A stretch of 57,165 bases of DNA, from the NCBI GenBank assembly GCA_029242355.1, contig JAQWUC010000059.1:1-57165 (forward strand), given 5' to 3'. The notes under the pieces are model-generated. The model was not told the origin of the DNA and made no database searches. It saw only the letters and a list, made by a program, of their open reading frames with translations. Shown here piece after piece: positions 44,822 to 53,455 of this stretch; the first letter of the stretch is position 1; each line of letters starts with the position of its first letter. This DNA is from Paracoccaceae bacterium (GTDB lineage Bacteria; Pseudomonadota; Alphaproteobacteria; Rhodobacterales; Rhodobacteraceae). The position numbers and the translations under genes were made by a program.

Positions 44822-44980
44822 ATGTGTCTTTTGTGTGATCCAGTAAGATTAACTGCCACTGAACGCTTTTCAAGCGAGCCAGTTACTTTTTTTGAAACCT
44901 CAAGCTGGCTTGTGATAACTGGATTATGGTTGTTTGCACTTTACCAAGGATATCAACGTTGTAATCCTAAGCTTTTTTAA
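44822..44980 (+). CDS. Small single-pass membrane protein candidate (52 aa)
   Basis: Short frame from ATG 44822 to TAA 44980. It begins Met-Cys-Leu-Leu-Cys-Asp-Pro, giving a CxxC pair at residues 2 and 5, followed by a polar stretch. One hydrophobic segment (about residues 27-42, SSWLVITGLWLFALYQ) and a short tail with one more Cys follow. A GAAAGAA stretch just upstream could serve as a weak ribosome-binding site. It sits alone in the 354 bp gap between the divergent M24 gene and the cyclase pseudogene. The composition is protein-like, but I do not recognise a family. Confidence 0.5.
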   Translation: MCLLCDPVRLTATERFSSEPVTFFETSSWLVITGLWLFALYQGYQRCNPKLF

Positions 44981-45038
44981 ATTTAAAGCCTTAAGAACCA
45001 TAAAAAATAAATAATTAAACCAGTAAATAAAGACAGTG

Positions 45039-45710
45039 TTACTCTGAAAACTTACGCCGCCCTACGGCATTTAAGCTCTCTTTGAGATTTTTAAAAGCAT
45101 TTTTAGTAAGCTTGTCTTCATCAATTGATAGTTTGAATCCATCTCCGTCTAAATTTACAATTTGATTATTGAGATTTTTGTCCTTATCCATTTCAAAAAA
45201 TTTGATTGTTCTTAAGAATCCCTTGACTGGTGCTTCTTTGTCATCTTTGAATTTAAAACTTTGTGCTACAAGGAGTTTTGTTTCTTCAGATACGTTTATG
45301 CAATCTGGTTTTGCAAGCATTTCTAATCTAGACGCTAGATTAACGGCACTTCCCATTGCTGTATAATCTAATCGATCTTCACTTCCAAAATTTCCAACGG
45401 TGCATATACCTGTATTAATTCCTACACGAATGCTTAGGGACTCTTTCAATCCAAAAGTTTTTCCCCAATAGTCTTTAAGTTTATTCATTCGTGATTGCAT
45501 TTCTAGAGCCATTTTGAGGCACTTCTTTGCGTCTTCTTCAATTCCAAAGCTTTCAGGATCTCCGAAAAAAATCATGATTCCGTCGCCCATGTATTTGTCT
45601 ATCGTTCCTCCAAACTTTAATGCAATTTTTGACATTTCATTTAAGTAAAAATTTAATAAGCTGGTTAGCTCCTCTGACTCAAGTTCATCAGACATATTTG
45701 TAAAGCCCAC
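45039..45710 (-). pseudogene. Class III adenylate/guanylate cyclase, catalytic part after a frameshift
   Basis: 223 residues from a GTG, covering most of a class III nucleotide cyclase domain. It contains DKYMGDGIMIFFG with the second metal Asp, RVGINTGICTVGNFGS, and AMGSAVNLASRLE with the transition-state Asn and Arg. The first strand with the first metal Asp (reading LTIFFSDIVGF) is in this frame just upstream of the GTG, but is separated from the upstream half by a one-base frame change. One added A in the A run at 45735-45739 would join both halves. As written, this fragment alone lacks the full active site. Confidence 0.75.
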
Positions 45711-45730
45711 GATATCTGAGAAAAAAATTG

Positions 45731-46000
45731 TTAATTTTTACGATAACTTTTCAATCCAACACTTTGTCTTCCACTAAATATTTGTTCATGTATTTGTGGT
45801 GATAAATATTTTGAGAGCTGAGATGAAATTTTTTCTAATTCCTCTGACTTAGCTAAAGCCTCTGCTTTTGACTCATCAGCAACTTTTTTTTGAAGAGATA
45901 GTTGTGTAGAAAGTGATTTTCTCATATTTGCCTCAAGGCGGAGCTTAGAGATTTCCTTTTGAAGACTTTTTATTTTAAACTCTTTTTCGCTTTCTGCCAT
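45731..46000 (-). pseudogene. Class III cyclase, N-terminal coiled-coil half
   Basis: 89 codons from the ATG at 46000, which has AGGA 6 nt upstream, to a TAA at 45731-45733. The protein is charged and heptad-like (LQKEISKLRLEANMRKS), then carries the linker SSQLSKYLSPQIHEQIFSG that typically precedes soluble cyclase domains. The frame ends exactly where the cyclase domain should begin. With one more A in the following A run, the protein would continue into the catalytic frame as Arg-Lys-Lys-Leu-Thr-Ile, giving about 320 residues. Sequencing error, true pseudogene and recoding are all open; no standard slippery heptamer is present. Confidence 0.72.
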
Positions 46001-46112
46001 TCTATGTCCTTTTAAAGCATTGTACGTCATTGCAGCGTATAATATTTTTGGTTGTATCATCAAATTTTTATATACTGTCAAAGCTAATTCTAATTGTTTG
46101 TGGAGTTTTATT

Positions 46113-46562
46113 ATGGCCTACTCAGGAGCTTGTTCGTGTGGAGCAATAAAATTTTCATTTGAATATGATCCAATGCTCCAATTCCAATGTCATTGCAATA
46201 ATTGCCATCGCGTGTTTGGCTCATCGATAAATGCTCTTGCTATGCCCGAGCATGAGCTTGAAATTGAAGGAGATATGGCAGTGCATACCGTCATTGGAGG
46301 AAGTGGTAATGATATGCACTACTACTTTTGCTCTAAGTGCGGTGTACTAATATATAATAAACCCGAATTGCTGGGTGGCATTGCGTATGTTCTCGCTGGA
46401 GCAGTAGCTGATCAATTAGAATTTACTCCTACTATGGAGTTATGGAGTTCAAACCGACCTAGTTGGATGGCTAAAGCGCCCTCTATAATCGAGTCTTTTA
46501 ATGATAATGGAACGGTTGAACGAATAGAGGGTCTCCTTGAAAACCTTGACCAGCGACAATAG
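46113..46562 (+). CDS. GFA/CENP-V-family zinc protein
   Basis: Protein of 149 residues of the glutathione-dependent formaldehyde-activating (GFA) fold. Zinc-binding cysteines are Cys7-x-Cys9 (GACSCG), Cys26-x-Cys28-x2-Cys31 (FQCHCNNCH) and Cys73-x2-Cys76 (FCSKCG), the full set for the family. I chose the ATG at 46113, with GGAG 8-10 nt upstream, because it gives the standard short N-terminus; an upstream ATG at 46020 would overlap the cyclase gene. The family name comes from formaldehyde-glutathione adduct formation, but most members have unknown substrates. Confidence 0.88.
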   Translation: MAYSGACSCGAIKFSFEYDPMLQFQCHCNNCHRVFGSSINALAMPEHELEIEGDMAVHTVIGGSGNDMHYYFCSKCGVLIYNKPELLGGIAYVLAGAVADQLEFTPTMELWSSNRPSWMAKAPSIIESFNDNGTVERIEGLLENLDQRQ

Positions 46563-46848
46563 CTGAATGGTGGAAGTAATTTACTTTCTTTTACCTGAGA
46601 GATTAACAATTGGGCGACCATTACTATAATACACAGCGAGATTGAAAATTTTGTAGTAGGGCGTACTTTTTTCTAAGCTTCATTTTTGTAAATGCTTTAT
46701 CTATGTGAGATCTGTTAACCTCGTATAATCATTTATCTGCGCAGTCATAGCGCACAATGAGTCTGAATACTTCTTTTTGATTTCAGATACGGTTGGGGCT
46801 TTGTCAAAGAAATACGCTTAAATGATTAGTTAACAAATTGATATAAGG

Positions 46849-47535
46849 TTATGAAACTATAACTTTTAATGATCCAAGGCCATCAATAGTTGCTACCAAA
46901 GTATCGCCTTTATTAATTGAGCCGACTCCGGAGGGAGTTCCAGATAGAATAACGTCTCCTCCATTAAGTTCAAAATGATCAGAAAGATATGATATTATAT
47001 CAGGTATTTTCCAAATCATTTGATTTAAGTCACCTTCCTGCTTTAGCACATCATTCACTCTTAGTGAGATCAAACCTTTCGTTAAATAACCAGTTTTACT
47101 AACGAGATGAATAGGTCCCACTGGAGCAGACCTTTCGAAGGCCTTCCCAACCTCCCAAGGGCGACCTAATTTTTTTTGAGCTCCTTGAAGATCACGTCGG
47201 GTCATATCAAGTGATATAGCATAACCGAAAATATGAGTTAGTGCTTCACTGACCTTTATATTTATTCCGCCCGATTTTAACATTACAGCCATTTCAACTT
47301 CATGATGAACATCATTGGATTTAGAGGGATAAGGAAATTTTCCTGATGGATCTAAATTGTTTGGATTTTTTTGAAAGAAAAACGGTGGTTCTCTATCTGG
47401 GTTATGTCCCATTTCGATAGCATGAGCCGCATAGTTTCGTCCGATGCAATAGACCCTTCGTACTGGAAATATTTCATTTCTTCCTAAGATTGGGAGTGCT
47501 ACGATTGGTGGTGGTTTGATTGCATAATTTGTCAT
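46849..47535 (-). CDS. Fumarylacetoacetate hydrolase (FAH)-family protein
   Basis: Protein of 228 residues, the short FAH-domain type (fumarylpyruvate hydrolase or acylpyruvase-like). It has YCIGRNYAAHAIEMGH near 29-44, the metal-binding His-His-Glu-x-Glu (HHEVEMAVM, near 77-85), the SLDMTRRDLQ segment, and GTPSGVG near the C-terminus. It would hydrolyse a C-C bond in a diketo acid or act as a decarboxylase or tautomerase. In sugar-acid pathways such enzymes split 2,4-diketo-3-deoxy acids. The nearby AKR and FucU-like genes would fit that, but there is no operon link. Confidence 0.9.
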   Translation of the reverse strand: MTNYAIKPPPIVALPILGRNEIFPVRRVYCIGRNYAAHAIEMGHNPDREPPFFFQKNPNNLDPSGKFPYPSKSNDVHHEVEMAVMLKSGGINIKVSEALTHIFGYAISLDMTRRDLQGAQKKLGRPWEVGKAFERSAPVGPIHLVSKTGYLTKGLISLRVNDVLKQEGDLNQMIWKIPDIISYLSDHFELNGGDVILSGTPSGVGSINKGDTLVATIDGLGSLKVIVS

Positions 47536-47585
47536 TTTATATATCCTCAGTTACCTCAAACTTCTGAGAAGTTTTCTTCTCAAAT

Positions 47586-47720
47586 TTATAGTACTTCATA
47601 ACCAAGTTTTATAAGATTAATTAAATCGTCGCCAAGACCATGAACTGTTCCAGCAACCGTTCCGCAGCTTGAGAGAATAACAGAGGCGCTTAAAAGAATT
47701 AGAATGAAACACAATCGCAT
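47586..47720 (-). CDS. Entericidin-like small lipoprotein (44 aa)
   Basis: Minus-strand frame from ATG 47720 to TAA 47586. It encodes a signal peptide (MRLCFILILLSASVIL), a lipobox-like Leu-Ser-Ser-Cys ending at Cys20, and a short mature peptide starting CGTVAGTVHGLGDDL. The layout (tiny lipoprotein, Cys followed by a Gly-rich stretch and an Asp pair) is that of entericidins, outer-membrane lipoproteins linked to toxin-antidote bacteriolysis in enterobacteria. GGA lies 6 nt upstream of the start. It is downstream of the methyltransferase gene on the same strand. The function here is unknown. Confidence 0.65.
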   Translation of the reverse strand: MRLCFILILLSASVILSSCGTVAGTVHGLGDDLINLIKLGYEVL

Positions 47721-47973
47721 TAAGAATCCAATATTTGTTTATTGCTAGCCAGAACACTTTTAAGCTGTTGTGATTTATTTCACAATTACTAATTTGAAAA
47801 TAATAGTTTTATATTTTGCGAAAGACTTTAATATGAAAGTCACTTCTTCCCGCGGAGTTATTATCAGTTGAATTTCATTCAGAGTACTTTCGTTAATGAA
47901 ACTATACTCGATACCTGTCGTTTGTATGATTAGATTATATGTAGAGTTTTTACTTAAGGAATTTTCATAAAAA

Positions 47974-48744
47974 TTATTTCAGATTAGCTTCCGTAAGTAC
48001 AGGATAGCTTGTGAAACCAAATCGACCGTCCTTTTCCGCCATTGTTAGTTGACGTCTCCATTCAAAGACTTTGTCTTCGGACACACCTTTGCTTAAAGCA
48101 AACCGTGCTAAAACTTCTTCTGAAAATTTCGCAGGAGAATTTTCATGTCTTTTCGTGATAAGAAAAGGTAATCCACGGCTGGTAATGTTTTCAAATCCTT
48201 TCCGGGTTAATCGCATGTTTAATTCCATCGGAAGCATTTGATGGTGGCAATGATCTTTGAAAGCGTCATGAATAAGTTGATTTAAAGAGTTTTCTGGTCC
48301 ATGGAACTTAAAATGATCCCAAAGAATTGATACATTAACAAATTTTGCTTGAGACTTGATTACTCTTGCTATTTCGATGAGGGCATCATCAACGTCTTTA
48401 ATGTATTCCAGGGTTTGTGTCGAGGTTGCAATATCAACCGAATTATCTTTTAGGCCCGTTTCATTAGCTGGTAGCTGTAGCAACTTAACATTATTTAATT
48501 TGTTACAGCGTTTGATTGCAGCTTCGATCTGTGTTTCGCTCGGATCTAAACCAAAAATTTTACCTTTTTCTCCAACTGCTAATGCTAAATCTTCAAGTAA
48601 ATGGCCTCCACCGCACCCAATATCTAAAACAGTTTGTCCGGTTACTAAATTAAGAGCCTTGAGGATCTCTAACCTTCGTTCAACCCCTGCAGCGCTAGCC
48701 GCCATTTTTTGTTGTATTGTACTAAGTTCATTATTAAAGATCAT
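47974..48744 (-). CDS. SAM-dependent methyltransferase (class I)
   Basis: Methyltransferase of 256 residues. Motif I VLDIGCGGGHLLEDLA near 38-53, the acidic Asp of FGLDPSETQ and a motif with DIATSTQTLEYI (post-motif II, near 103-114) give the UbiE/Methyltransf_11 type fold. The substrate is not evident; a MPMELNMRLT-like region after the core is unassigned. It is a single gene on the minus strand, divergent from the aldo/keto reductase at 48946. Confidence 0.85.
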   Translation of the reverse strand: MIFNNELSTIQQKMAASAAGVERRLEILKALNLVTGQTVLDIGCGGGHLLEDLALAVGEKGKIFGLDPSETQIEAAIKRCNKLNNVKLLQLPANETGLKDNSVDIATSTQTLEYIKDVDDALIEIARVIKSQAKFVNVSILWDHFKFHGPENSLNQLIHDAFKDHCHHQMLPMELNMRLTRKGFENITSRGLPFLITKRHENSPAKFSEEVLARFALSKGVSEDKVFEWRRQLTMAEKDGRFGFTSYPVLTEANLK

Positions 48745-48945
48745 CTTGCTTCCATTTTTCTTTTTTGTGTAAAGTTGAGCTTAGATTTTAATATAGTTTA
48801 GGTGTTAATATAGTTACAGAACAATTTTTTTGATTAGGTGGAATTTAAGTTTAATTTTTTTTGTAATTGTTGAAAATTGCTAGCTGTGTAATAAAACTGT
48901 GGTGTTAAGCTTTTTTGCTAAAGTAACTAAAGATTGGAATTGAAT

Positions 48946-49932
48946 ATGGAATCCAGAGAAATTGGAAATACCGGTGTAAAAGTAAGTGTTTTAGGCTTAG
49001 GGGGAGCTCCACTTGGCGGTAATTTTGTAGATCTTGATGATGCTCAGGCCGCCAATGTTGTTTCAGAAGCACTTCGTCTCGGGTTAACTTACTTCGATAC
49101 TGCTCCATGGTATGGTTTTGGTCGATCAGAGCGTACATTAGGAAATACGCTTAGAGGGAAAAATGTTACGCTGTCTACCAAAGTTGGACGAATTTTGAAA
49201 CCTGGAGCAGTCCCTAAACCCGAAAATTATGGAATGGTAAAACCATTACCTTTTAACCCAATTTATGATTATTCTTATGATGGGATAATGCGAGCTTATG
49301 AGGATAGCTTGCAGCGACTTGGTCTAGAAAGAATAGATATCTTGCTTGTTCATGACATTGGAACTTTTCAACATGGGGAAAAGAACGAGCATCATTTCAA
49401 TGAATTGAAGCTTACTGGTTATCGGGCTGTAAATGAGTTGCGGGTAAATGGAGACATCAAGGCTATAGGGTTAGGGGTCAACGAAAATAAAATTTGTTTA
49501 GACGCTTTAGATATTGGAGATTGGGACGTCTTCTTGCTAGCAGGAAGATATACTCTTTTAGAACAAACTTCCTTAGATGAATTGTTTCCAGCATGTAAAA
49601 ATAGAAATACATCAATTATTTGCGCAGGTCCGTTTAACTCGGGTGTTTTAGTTGGACGTGAAATGTGGAATTATGCTGACGCTCCTAAAAACGTTATTGA
49701 AAAGGTTAATGCACTTAAGTTAATTGCAGATCAGTATGGCGTTTCTCTCCCGGCTGCGGCTCTTCAATTTCCATTGGCAAATCCGATTGTAAGTTCTGTA
49801 ATACCGGGACCTCGATCGATTCAGGAAGTAATTGAAATTGAAAAGTGGTTTTCAGAGATAATACCGACCGAGTTTTGGGTGGATCTCAAATCTAAGGGTT
49901 TACTTGATGTAAGAGCGCAAATTCCTTATTAA
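48946..49932 (+). CDS. Aldo/keto reductase, D-threo-aldose 1-dehydrogenase/L-fucose dehydrogenase type
   Basis: Aldo/keto reductase of 328 residues with the full tetrad Asp51, Tyr56, Lys79 and His136 (ILLVHDIG). The N-terminal IGNTGVKVSVLGLGGAPLGG, the DTAPWYGFGRSE segment and the absence of a cofactor-side insertion fit the bacterial D-threo-aldose 1-dehydrogenase/L-fucose dehydrogenase group, which oxidises free aldoses to lactones. I chose ATG 48946, since GGA lies 9 nt upstream; a TTG at 48934 is possible. It converges on a PhyH-type oxygenase and lies a few kb from FucU-like and sugar importer genes. Confidence 0.87.
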   Translation: MESREIGNTGVKVSVLGLGGAPLGGNFVDLDDAQAANVVSEALRLGLTYFDTAPWYGFGRSERTLGNTLRGKNVTLSTKVGRILKPGAVPKPENYGMVKPLPFNPIYDYSYDGIMRAYEDSLQRLGLERIDILLVHDIGTFQHGEKNEHHFNELKLTGYRAVNELRVNGDIKAIGLGVNENKICLDALDIGDWDVFLLAGRYTLLEQTSLDELFPACKNRNTSIICAGPFNSGVLVGREMWNYADAPKNVIEKVNALKLIADQYGVSLPAAALQFPLANPIVSSVIPGPRSIQEVIEIEKWFSEIIPTEFWVDLKSKGLLDVRAQIPY

Positions 49933-49999
49933 AGCAAGTTTCGAATAAAATACTTGTATAGTCAAAGCTTCGGTTCAGTGATTAAAAGGAAATGAACGC

Positions 50000-50815
50000 T
50001 TAAAAAAGGAGTTTCTTTTTTAGATTATCATCTTCGCGGCATAATTCAAATTCCTCTTCAAGAAGACGGCCTTTGGGAGGATCTACAACTTTAAAATTTT
50101 TAAAAATATCTTGACCATTTACGAGGGTTACGAGTGAGCGATCACCTGTCTCTTGTTTCATGGAAGGTTTGATATAGCGGATTGCAGAACCAATCCTTCG
50201 ATCATTCGTTTGATTTGGTCCGGAACTATGAAAAAGCAACCCATGGTGCATTGAGGCTTGCCCTGCTTGAAGAGCTGCTACCACTGCTTCCGACTCATTC
50301 ACATCAACTGCAATTTCTTGACCTCGGGTTAGTAAGTTGTTATCCGCAAACGTATCAATATGCTCTACAATTTTTGATTTATGTGTTCCTGGTACAAATT
50401 TCATACATCCTGCTTCTTCGCTAGCGTCAGAAAGGGCAAACCAACAGGTAGTTTCTTGAATATCGTCAAGTCCCCAGTAAGTGAGATCTTGATGCCAAGA
50501 AACTATTTTTGTTGATTTTTTTTCTTTAATAAATAGAGCTGCGCTCCAAACCATTAAGTCTGGTCCTAATACTGCTGATGCTGCATCAATAAGCTTAGAA
50601 TTACGTGTGAGGGCGTCAAATGAAGGTAAAAGGCGATTAGGATATGATCTTAACAGAGCTTGTTTTTCCGGTTGATTCACTAATTCTGCCTCAGCATCTT
50701 CGAAATCAAGACGAAGATGAAGCGTTTCCTTGGGTGTCATCACCTCAATCGGCGCAACAAAACCTTCCTCAGTGTACTTTGATGCAATATTATTGTTAGA
50801 CAGATTGTTGTTCAT
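50000..50815 (-). CDS. Phytanoyl-CoA dioxygenase (PhyH)-family oxygenase
   Basis: Fe(II)/2OG oxygenase of 271 residues. The triad is His-x-Asp in SWHQDLTYWGLD and the distal His in LLFHSSGPNQTNDRR, whose Arg pair likely binds 2OG. The AGCMKFVPGTHKSKIV block is typical. The WHQDxTYWGL form is common in bacterial PhyH proteins acting on small soluble metabolites. It is distinct in sequence from the PhyH-type protein at 41416. It faces the AKR tail-to-tail, and the ribokinase operon follows on the same strand. Confidence 0.88.
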   Translation of the reverse strand: MNNNLSNNNIASKYTEEGFVAPIEVMTPKETLHLRLDFEDAEAELVNQPEKQALLRSYPNRLLPSFDALTRNSKLIDAASAVLGPDLMVWSAALFIKEKKSTKIVSWHQDLTYWGLDDIQETTCWFALSDASEEAGCMKFVPGTHKSKIVEHIDTFADNNLLTRGQEIAVDVNESEAVVAALQAGQASMHHGLLFHSSGPNQTNDRRIGSAIRYIKPSMKQETGDRSLVTLVNGQDIFKNFKVVDPPKGRLLEEEFELCREDDNLKKKLLF

Positions 50816-50969
50816 AAGTGTTTCGAATCTAATAAAAAAAATAAGTGTGACAAATTATTTTAAATGCGTAAAGATGAATTTAAATTAATAGCCCGTATTC
50901 AAGCGACTTTAATTAAATATATAAAAGGGAAGAACGCTTTGTTATTGTTTGTTTAAATTTAGTAAAGTG

Positions 50970-51878
50970 TTATCTTTTCAATAATTTATCTACTTCTATT
51001 CGGTCCGGCATTGATGGAGCAGTTCCAGCGCGGGTAACTGAAATTCCTGCAGTCGCGCAGCCCATTTGTACCGCAGCTAATGGTGTCATTCCATCAGATA
51101 GAGCAGCCGAAAAACCACCATTAAAAGCATCTCCAGCACCGGTAGTCTCAACAACGGAACCGACATTGAAGGCGGGAACGAGCCCGTGACCATAAAGGTA
51201 GGCACCTTTTTCACCCAAGGTTATGATGGGAGTAGATACACCCATTTTTTTTAAAGCCTCGGCTGCTTGCTTCGCATCTTCCATTGTTTTTATAGATATT
51301 CCCGTTAAAGCTTCTGTTTCAATTTCATTTGGTGTTATGTAATCACATAAGTCGAGCATGCCATTTGGTAATTCAGCTGCCGGAGCTGGATTAAGTACCG
51401 TTGTGACTCCCCCTAATTTGGCAATTTGCAAGCCTTTGAAAGCCGCATCCATCGGTTGTTCAAGCTGGGTAACAAAGACATCGGCAGAATTAATTAATTC
51501 AGTTTTTGATATAAGATCTGATGGGCTTATTTTAGCGGCGGCGCCAGGCGATATTATAATCGCGTTATCACCCGTTGATTCCTCAATAAAAATGAAAGCT
51601 GCTCCTGTATAGTCGTCCGAACTTTGCTTAACATGTGGAGAAACTCCAGATTTTTTCCATATTTCAAGAGCCATTTTTGCAAAATCATCATTTCCCAAAC
51701 GGCTAATCATTGAAACTTGTACGCCCATTTTTCCTGCTGCTACAGCTTGATTTGATCCTTTTCCACCAGGCCCAAGAGCAAAAGAATTACCCAAAACAGT
51801 TTCTCCGATATGTGGCATTCTATCCGACCGATATGCCGTATCTGCCACAAACACACCAAGTACAACTACGTGACCCAT
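50970..51878 (-). CDS. rbsK: Ribokinase (PfkB family)
   Basis: Sugar kinase of 302 residues with the PfkB landmarks. They include GPGGKGSNQAVAAGKMG near 37-53, NPAPAAELP near 161-169, and the catalytic/anion-hole motif VVETTGAGDAFNGGF with the general base Asp in GAGD. It phosphorylates ribose or a similar free sugar with ATP. Only 3 nt separate it from the RbsD/FucU gene upstream on the same strand, so the mutarotase-kinase pair acts together: the pyranase or mutarotase supplies the right ring form. The divergent sugar importer (53653 onward) is the likely source of substrate. Confidence 0.93.
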   Translation of the reverse strand: MGHVVVLGVFVADTAYRSDRMPHIGETVLGNSFALGPGGKGSNQAVAAGKMGVQVSMISRLGNDDFAKMALEIWKKSGVSPHVKQSSDDYTGAAFIFIEESTGDNAIIISPGAAAKISPSDLISKTELINSADVFVTQLEQPMDAAFKGLQIAKLGGVTTVLNPAPAAELPNGMLDLCDYITPNEIETEALTGISIKTMEDAKQAAEALKKMGVSTPIITLGEKGAYLYGHGLVPAFNVGSVVETTGAGDAFNGGFSAALSDGMTPLAAVQMGCATAGISVTRAGTAPSMPDRIEVDKLLKR

Positions 51879-51881
51879 TTT

Positions 51882-52331
51882 TTACCCCGCATCTGGTCCT
51901 ACGACACCCTTACGAAATGCGAAACAACCGTAAAATCGACGTTCGCCAGTCTGAATTACAGCATATGCCTGTTTTGCTCTATCATAAAAAGCGTATCGTT
52001 CGATTGACATCATTTCTGTTGGCCCGCCAGCATTAGAAACTTCCCTTTGTACTTCTTGCATTACGGGTAGAATTGTTTTTGGTTCACCTACTACTTCCAT
52101 TCGCGCTGCGGCATCATCTACAAACGTATCTAATGGGTAGAGAGAAAGTACGGCCCTCACTACTTCAGCAGCAGTTGCATCGATACGTAAAACTTCTCCC
52201 AGCACTGTTTCTCGAGCCACGCTGTCAGATGGAAAATTCGTATCAGCAATAATAAGATCGTCACCGTGTCCCATAGCCCTTAAGGTATACAAAACATCTG
52301 CATTTAATAAGGCGTTAATACCAATTAACAT
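51882..52331 (-). CDS. RbsD/FucU-family sugar mutarotase/pyranase
   Basis: Protein of 149 residues starting MLIGINALLNADVLYTLRAMGHGD, the RbsD/FucU signature with the catalytic His in GHGD. Family members interconvert ring or anomeric forms of ribose or fucose. The motif IADTNFPS and length fit FucU slightly better than RbsD, but the ribokinase neighbour favours a pentose. It is the first gene of a mutarotase-kinase pair, downstream of the ABC ATPase gene. Confidence 0.9.
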   Translation of the reverse strand: MLIGINALLNADVLYTLRAMGHGDDLIIADTNFPSDSVARETVLGEVLRIDATAAEVVRAVLSLYPLDTFVDDAAARMEVVGEPKTILPVMQEVQREVSNAGGPTEMMSIERYAFYDRAKQAYAVIQTGERRFYGCFAFRKGVVGPDAG

Positions 52332-52390
52332 TTATCCTTCTCCTATTTGATTATAATTTTTCTTTTGTATTGGAGTTAAGTTCATTTAAT

Positions 52391-53455
52391 TTAATTTAAC
52401 CTTTGTTTTGTTTCCTGGTCAAAAATATGAATTTTATTTGGCTCTGCAGTTAATATAACTTTTTGTCCTGGGACTAAATCCAAACGTTTCCTCAGCACAG
52501 AGGTTAGATCTTGGTTGTTTCCACGTAAGAGCAGATGCGTTTCTGAGCCAGTAGGCTCGATAACGGCTATTTGTGCGTGGATTCCTGTGTTTGCGGGCAA
52601 AAGATCTTCTGGCCTAATACCAGCAATTATTTTTTGTCCTATAGTTAAGCAATCTAAATTTGGAATTATTAAGTTTGCCTCGGTCGTTTCTATTTGCAAT
52701 CCGCTTTTTGCATTGCCAACGGTACCCTCAACCATATTCATTGAAGGTGATCCAATAAAACTCCCGACAAAAGAATTTGCAGGACGGTCGTAAACTTCAA
52801 GAGGACTTCCAATTTGTTCAATATAGCCGTCTTGCATCACAACAATTTTGTCCGCCATTGTCATTGCTTCAATTTGATCATGAGTTACATAAACTGTTGT
52901 TGAACTTAATCTTTGCTGAAGCTCTCTAATCTCAGCGCGCATTTGGACTCGTAATTTAGCATCAAGATTTGATAAGGGTTCATCAAAAAGAAATACTTGG
53001 GGGTCTCGAACTATTGCTCTTCCCATGGCAACTCTTTGCCTTTGTCCACCTGAAAGTGCACGGGGATAGCGATCCAAGTACGGTCCAAGACCTAGAATTT
53101 CCGCAGCTTTATCTACGCGCGAAACAATTTCATTTTTTTGCAAACCTTTCATTTTTAAAGAAAACGCCATATTTGCTCGAACTGTTTTATGAGGATAAAG
53201 TGCGTAGTTTTGAAACACCATTGCAATATCCCTCTCCGAGGGTGGTAAATTATTTACTATTTGATTTGCAATTGTAATTTGACCTGAAGTTATGCCCTCC
53301 AAACCAGCAATCATTCGTAAAAGTGTAGATTTGCCGCATCCTGACGGACCAACCAGCACTACAAATTCTCCATCGTCTATATCAACATCAAGTCCATGAA
53401 GAACTTCAACTGATCCATATGATTTAAACAAATCGCGAATCTTTACTTGAGCCAT
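52391..53455 (-). CDS. ugpC: Sugar ABC importer ATPase (UgpC/MsmK/MalK type)
   Basis: ABC ATPase of 354 residues. Walker A GPSGCGKST is near 37-45, signature LSGGQRQRVAMGRA near 134-147, Walker B VFLFDEPLSNLDAKLR, and the switch His in YVTHDQ. A C-terminal TOBE-type domain (about 240-354) is typical of carbohydrate importers and can be a site of regulation. It is transcribed away from its likely partners, the binding protein and permeases at 53653-57165, across a shared control region. Confidence 0.94.
   Translation of the reverse strand: MAQVKIRDLFKSYGSVEVLHGLDVDIDDGEFVVLVGPSGCGKSTLLRMIAGLEGITSGQITIANQIVNNLPPSERDIAMVFQNYALYPHKTVRANMAFSLKMKGLQKNEIVSRVDKAAEILGLGPYLDRYPRALSGGQRQRVAMGRAIVRDPQVFLFDEPLSNLDAKLRVQMRAEIRELQQRLSSTTVYVTHDQIEAMTMADKIVVMQDGYIEQIGSPLEVYDRPANSFVGSFIGSPSMNMVEGTVGNAKSGLQIETTEANLIIPNLDCLTIGQKIIAGIRPEDLLPANTGIHAQIAVIEPTGSETHLLLRGNNQDLTSVLRKRLDLVPGQKVILTAEPNKIHIFDQETKQRLN

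Noticed and set aside
45731-45742. Possible programmed -1 frameshift site at the cyclase break.
   Set aside because: The sequence CGT AAA AAT TAA does not contain an X-XXY-YYZ slippery heptamer in the required phase and slipping would mismatch the P-site codon. Simple base loss is more likely.
46580-46625. Minus strand reads TCTCTCAGGTAAAAGAAAG, like the 3' end of a glycine riboswitch.
   Set aside because: The preceding conserved aptamer core (the GCCGAAGG-type segment) is absent and no suitable gene lies downstream on that strand. It would run into the 3' end of the GFA gene.
46707-46826. Open minus-strand stretch of about 38 codons with protein-like composition.
   Set aside because: No usable start codon near its beginning and a stop immediately upstream; could be a gene remnant but cannot be supported.
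48356-48772. 138-codon plus-strand frame.
   Set aside because: Antisense to the methyltransferase gene, with no ribosome-binding site and no family features.
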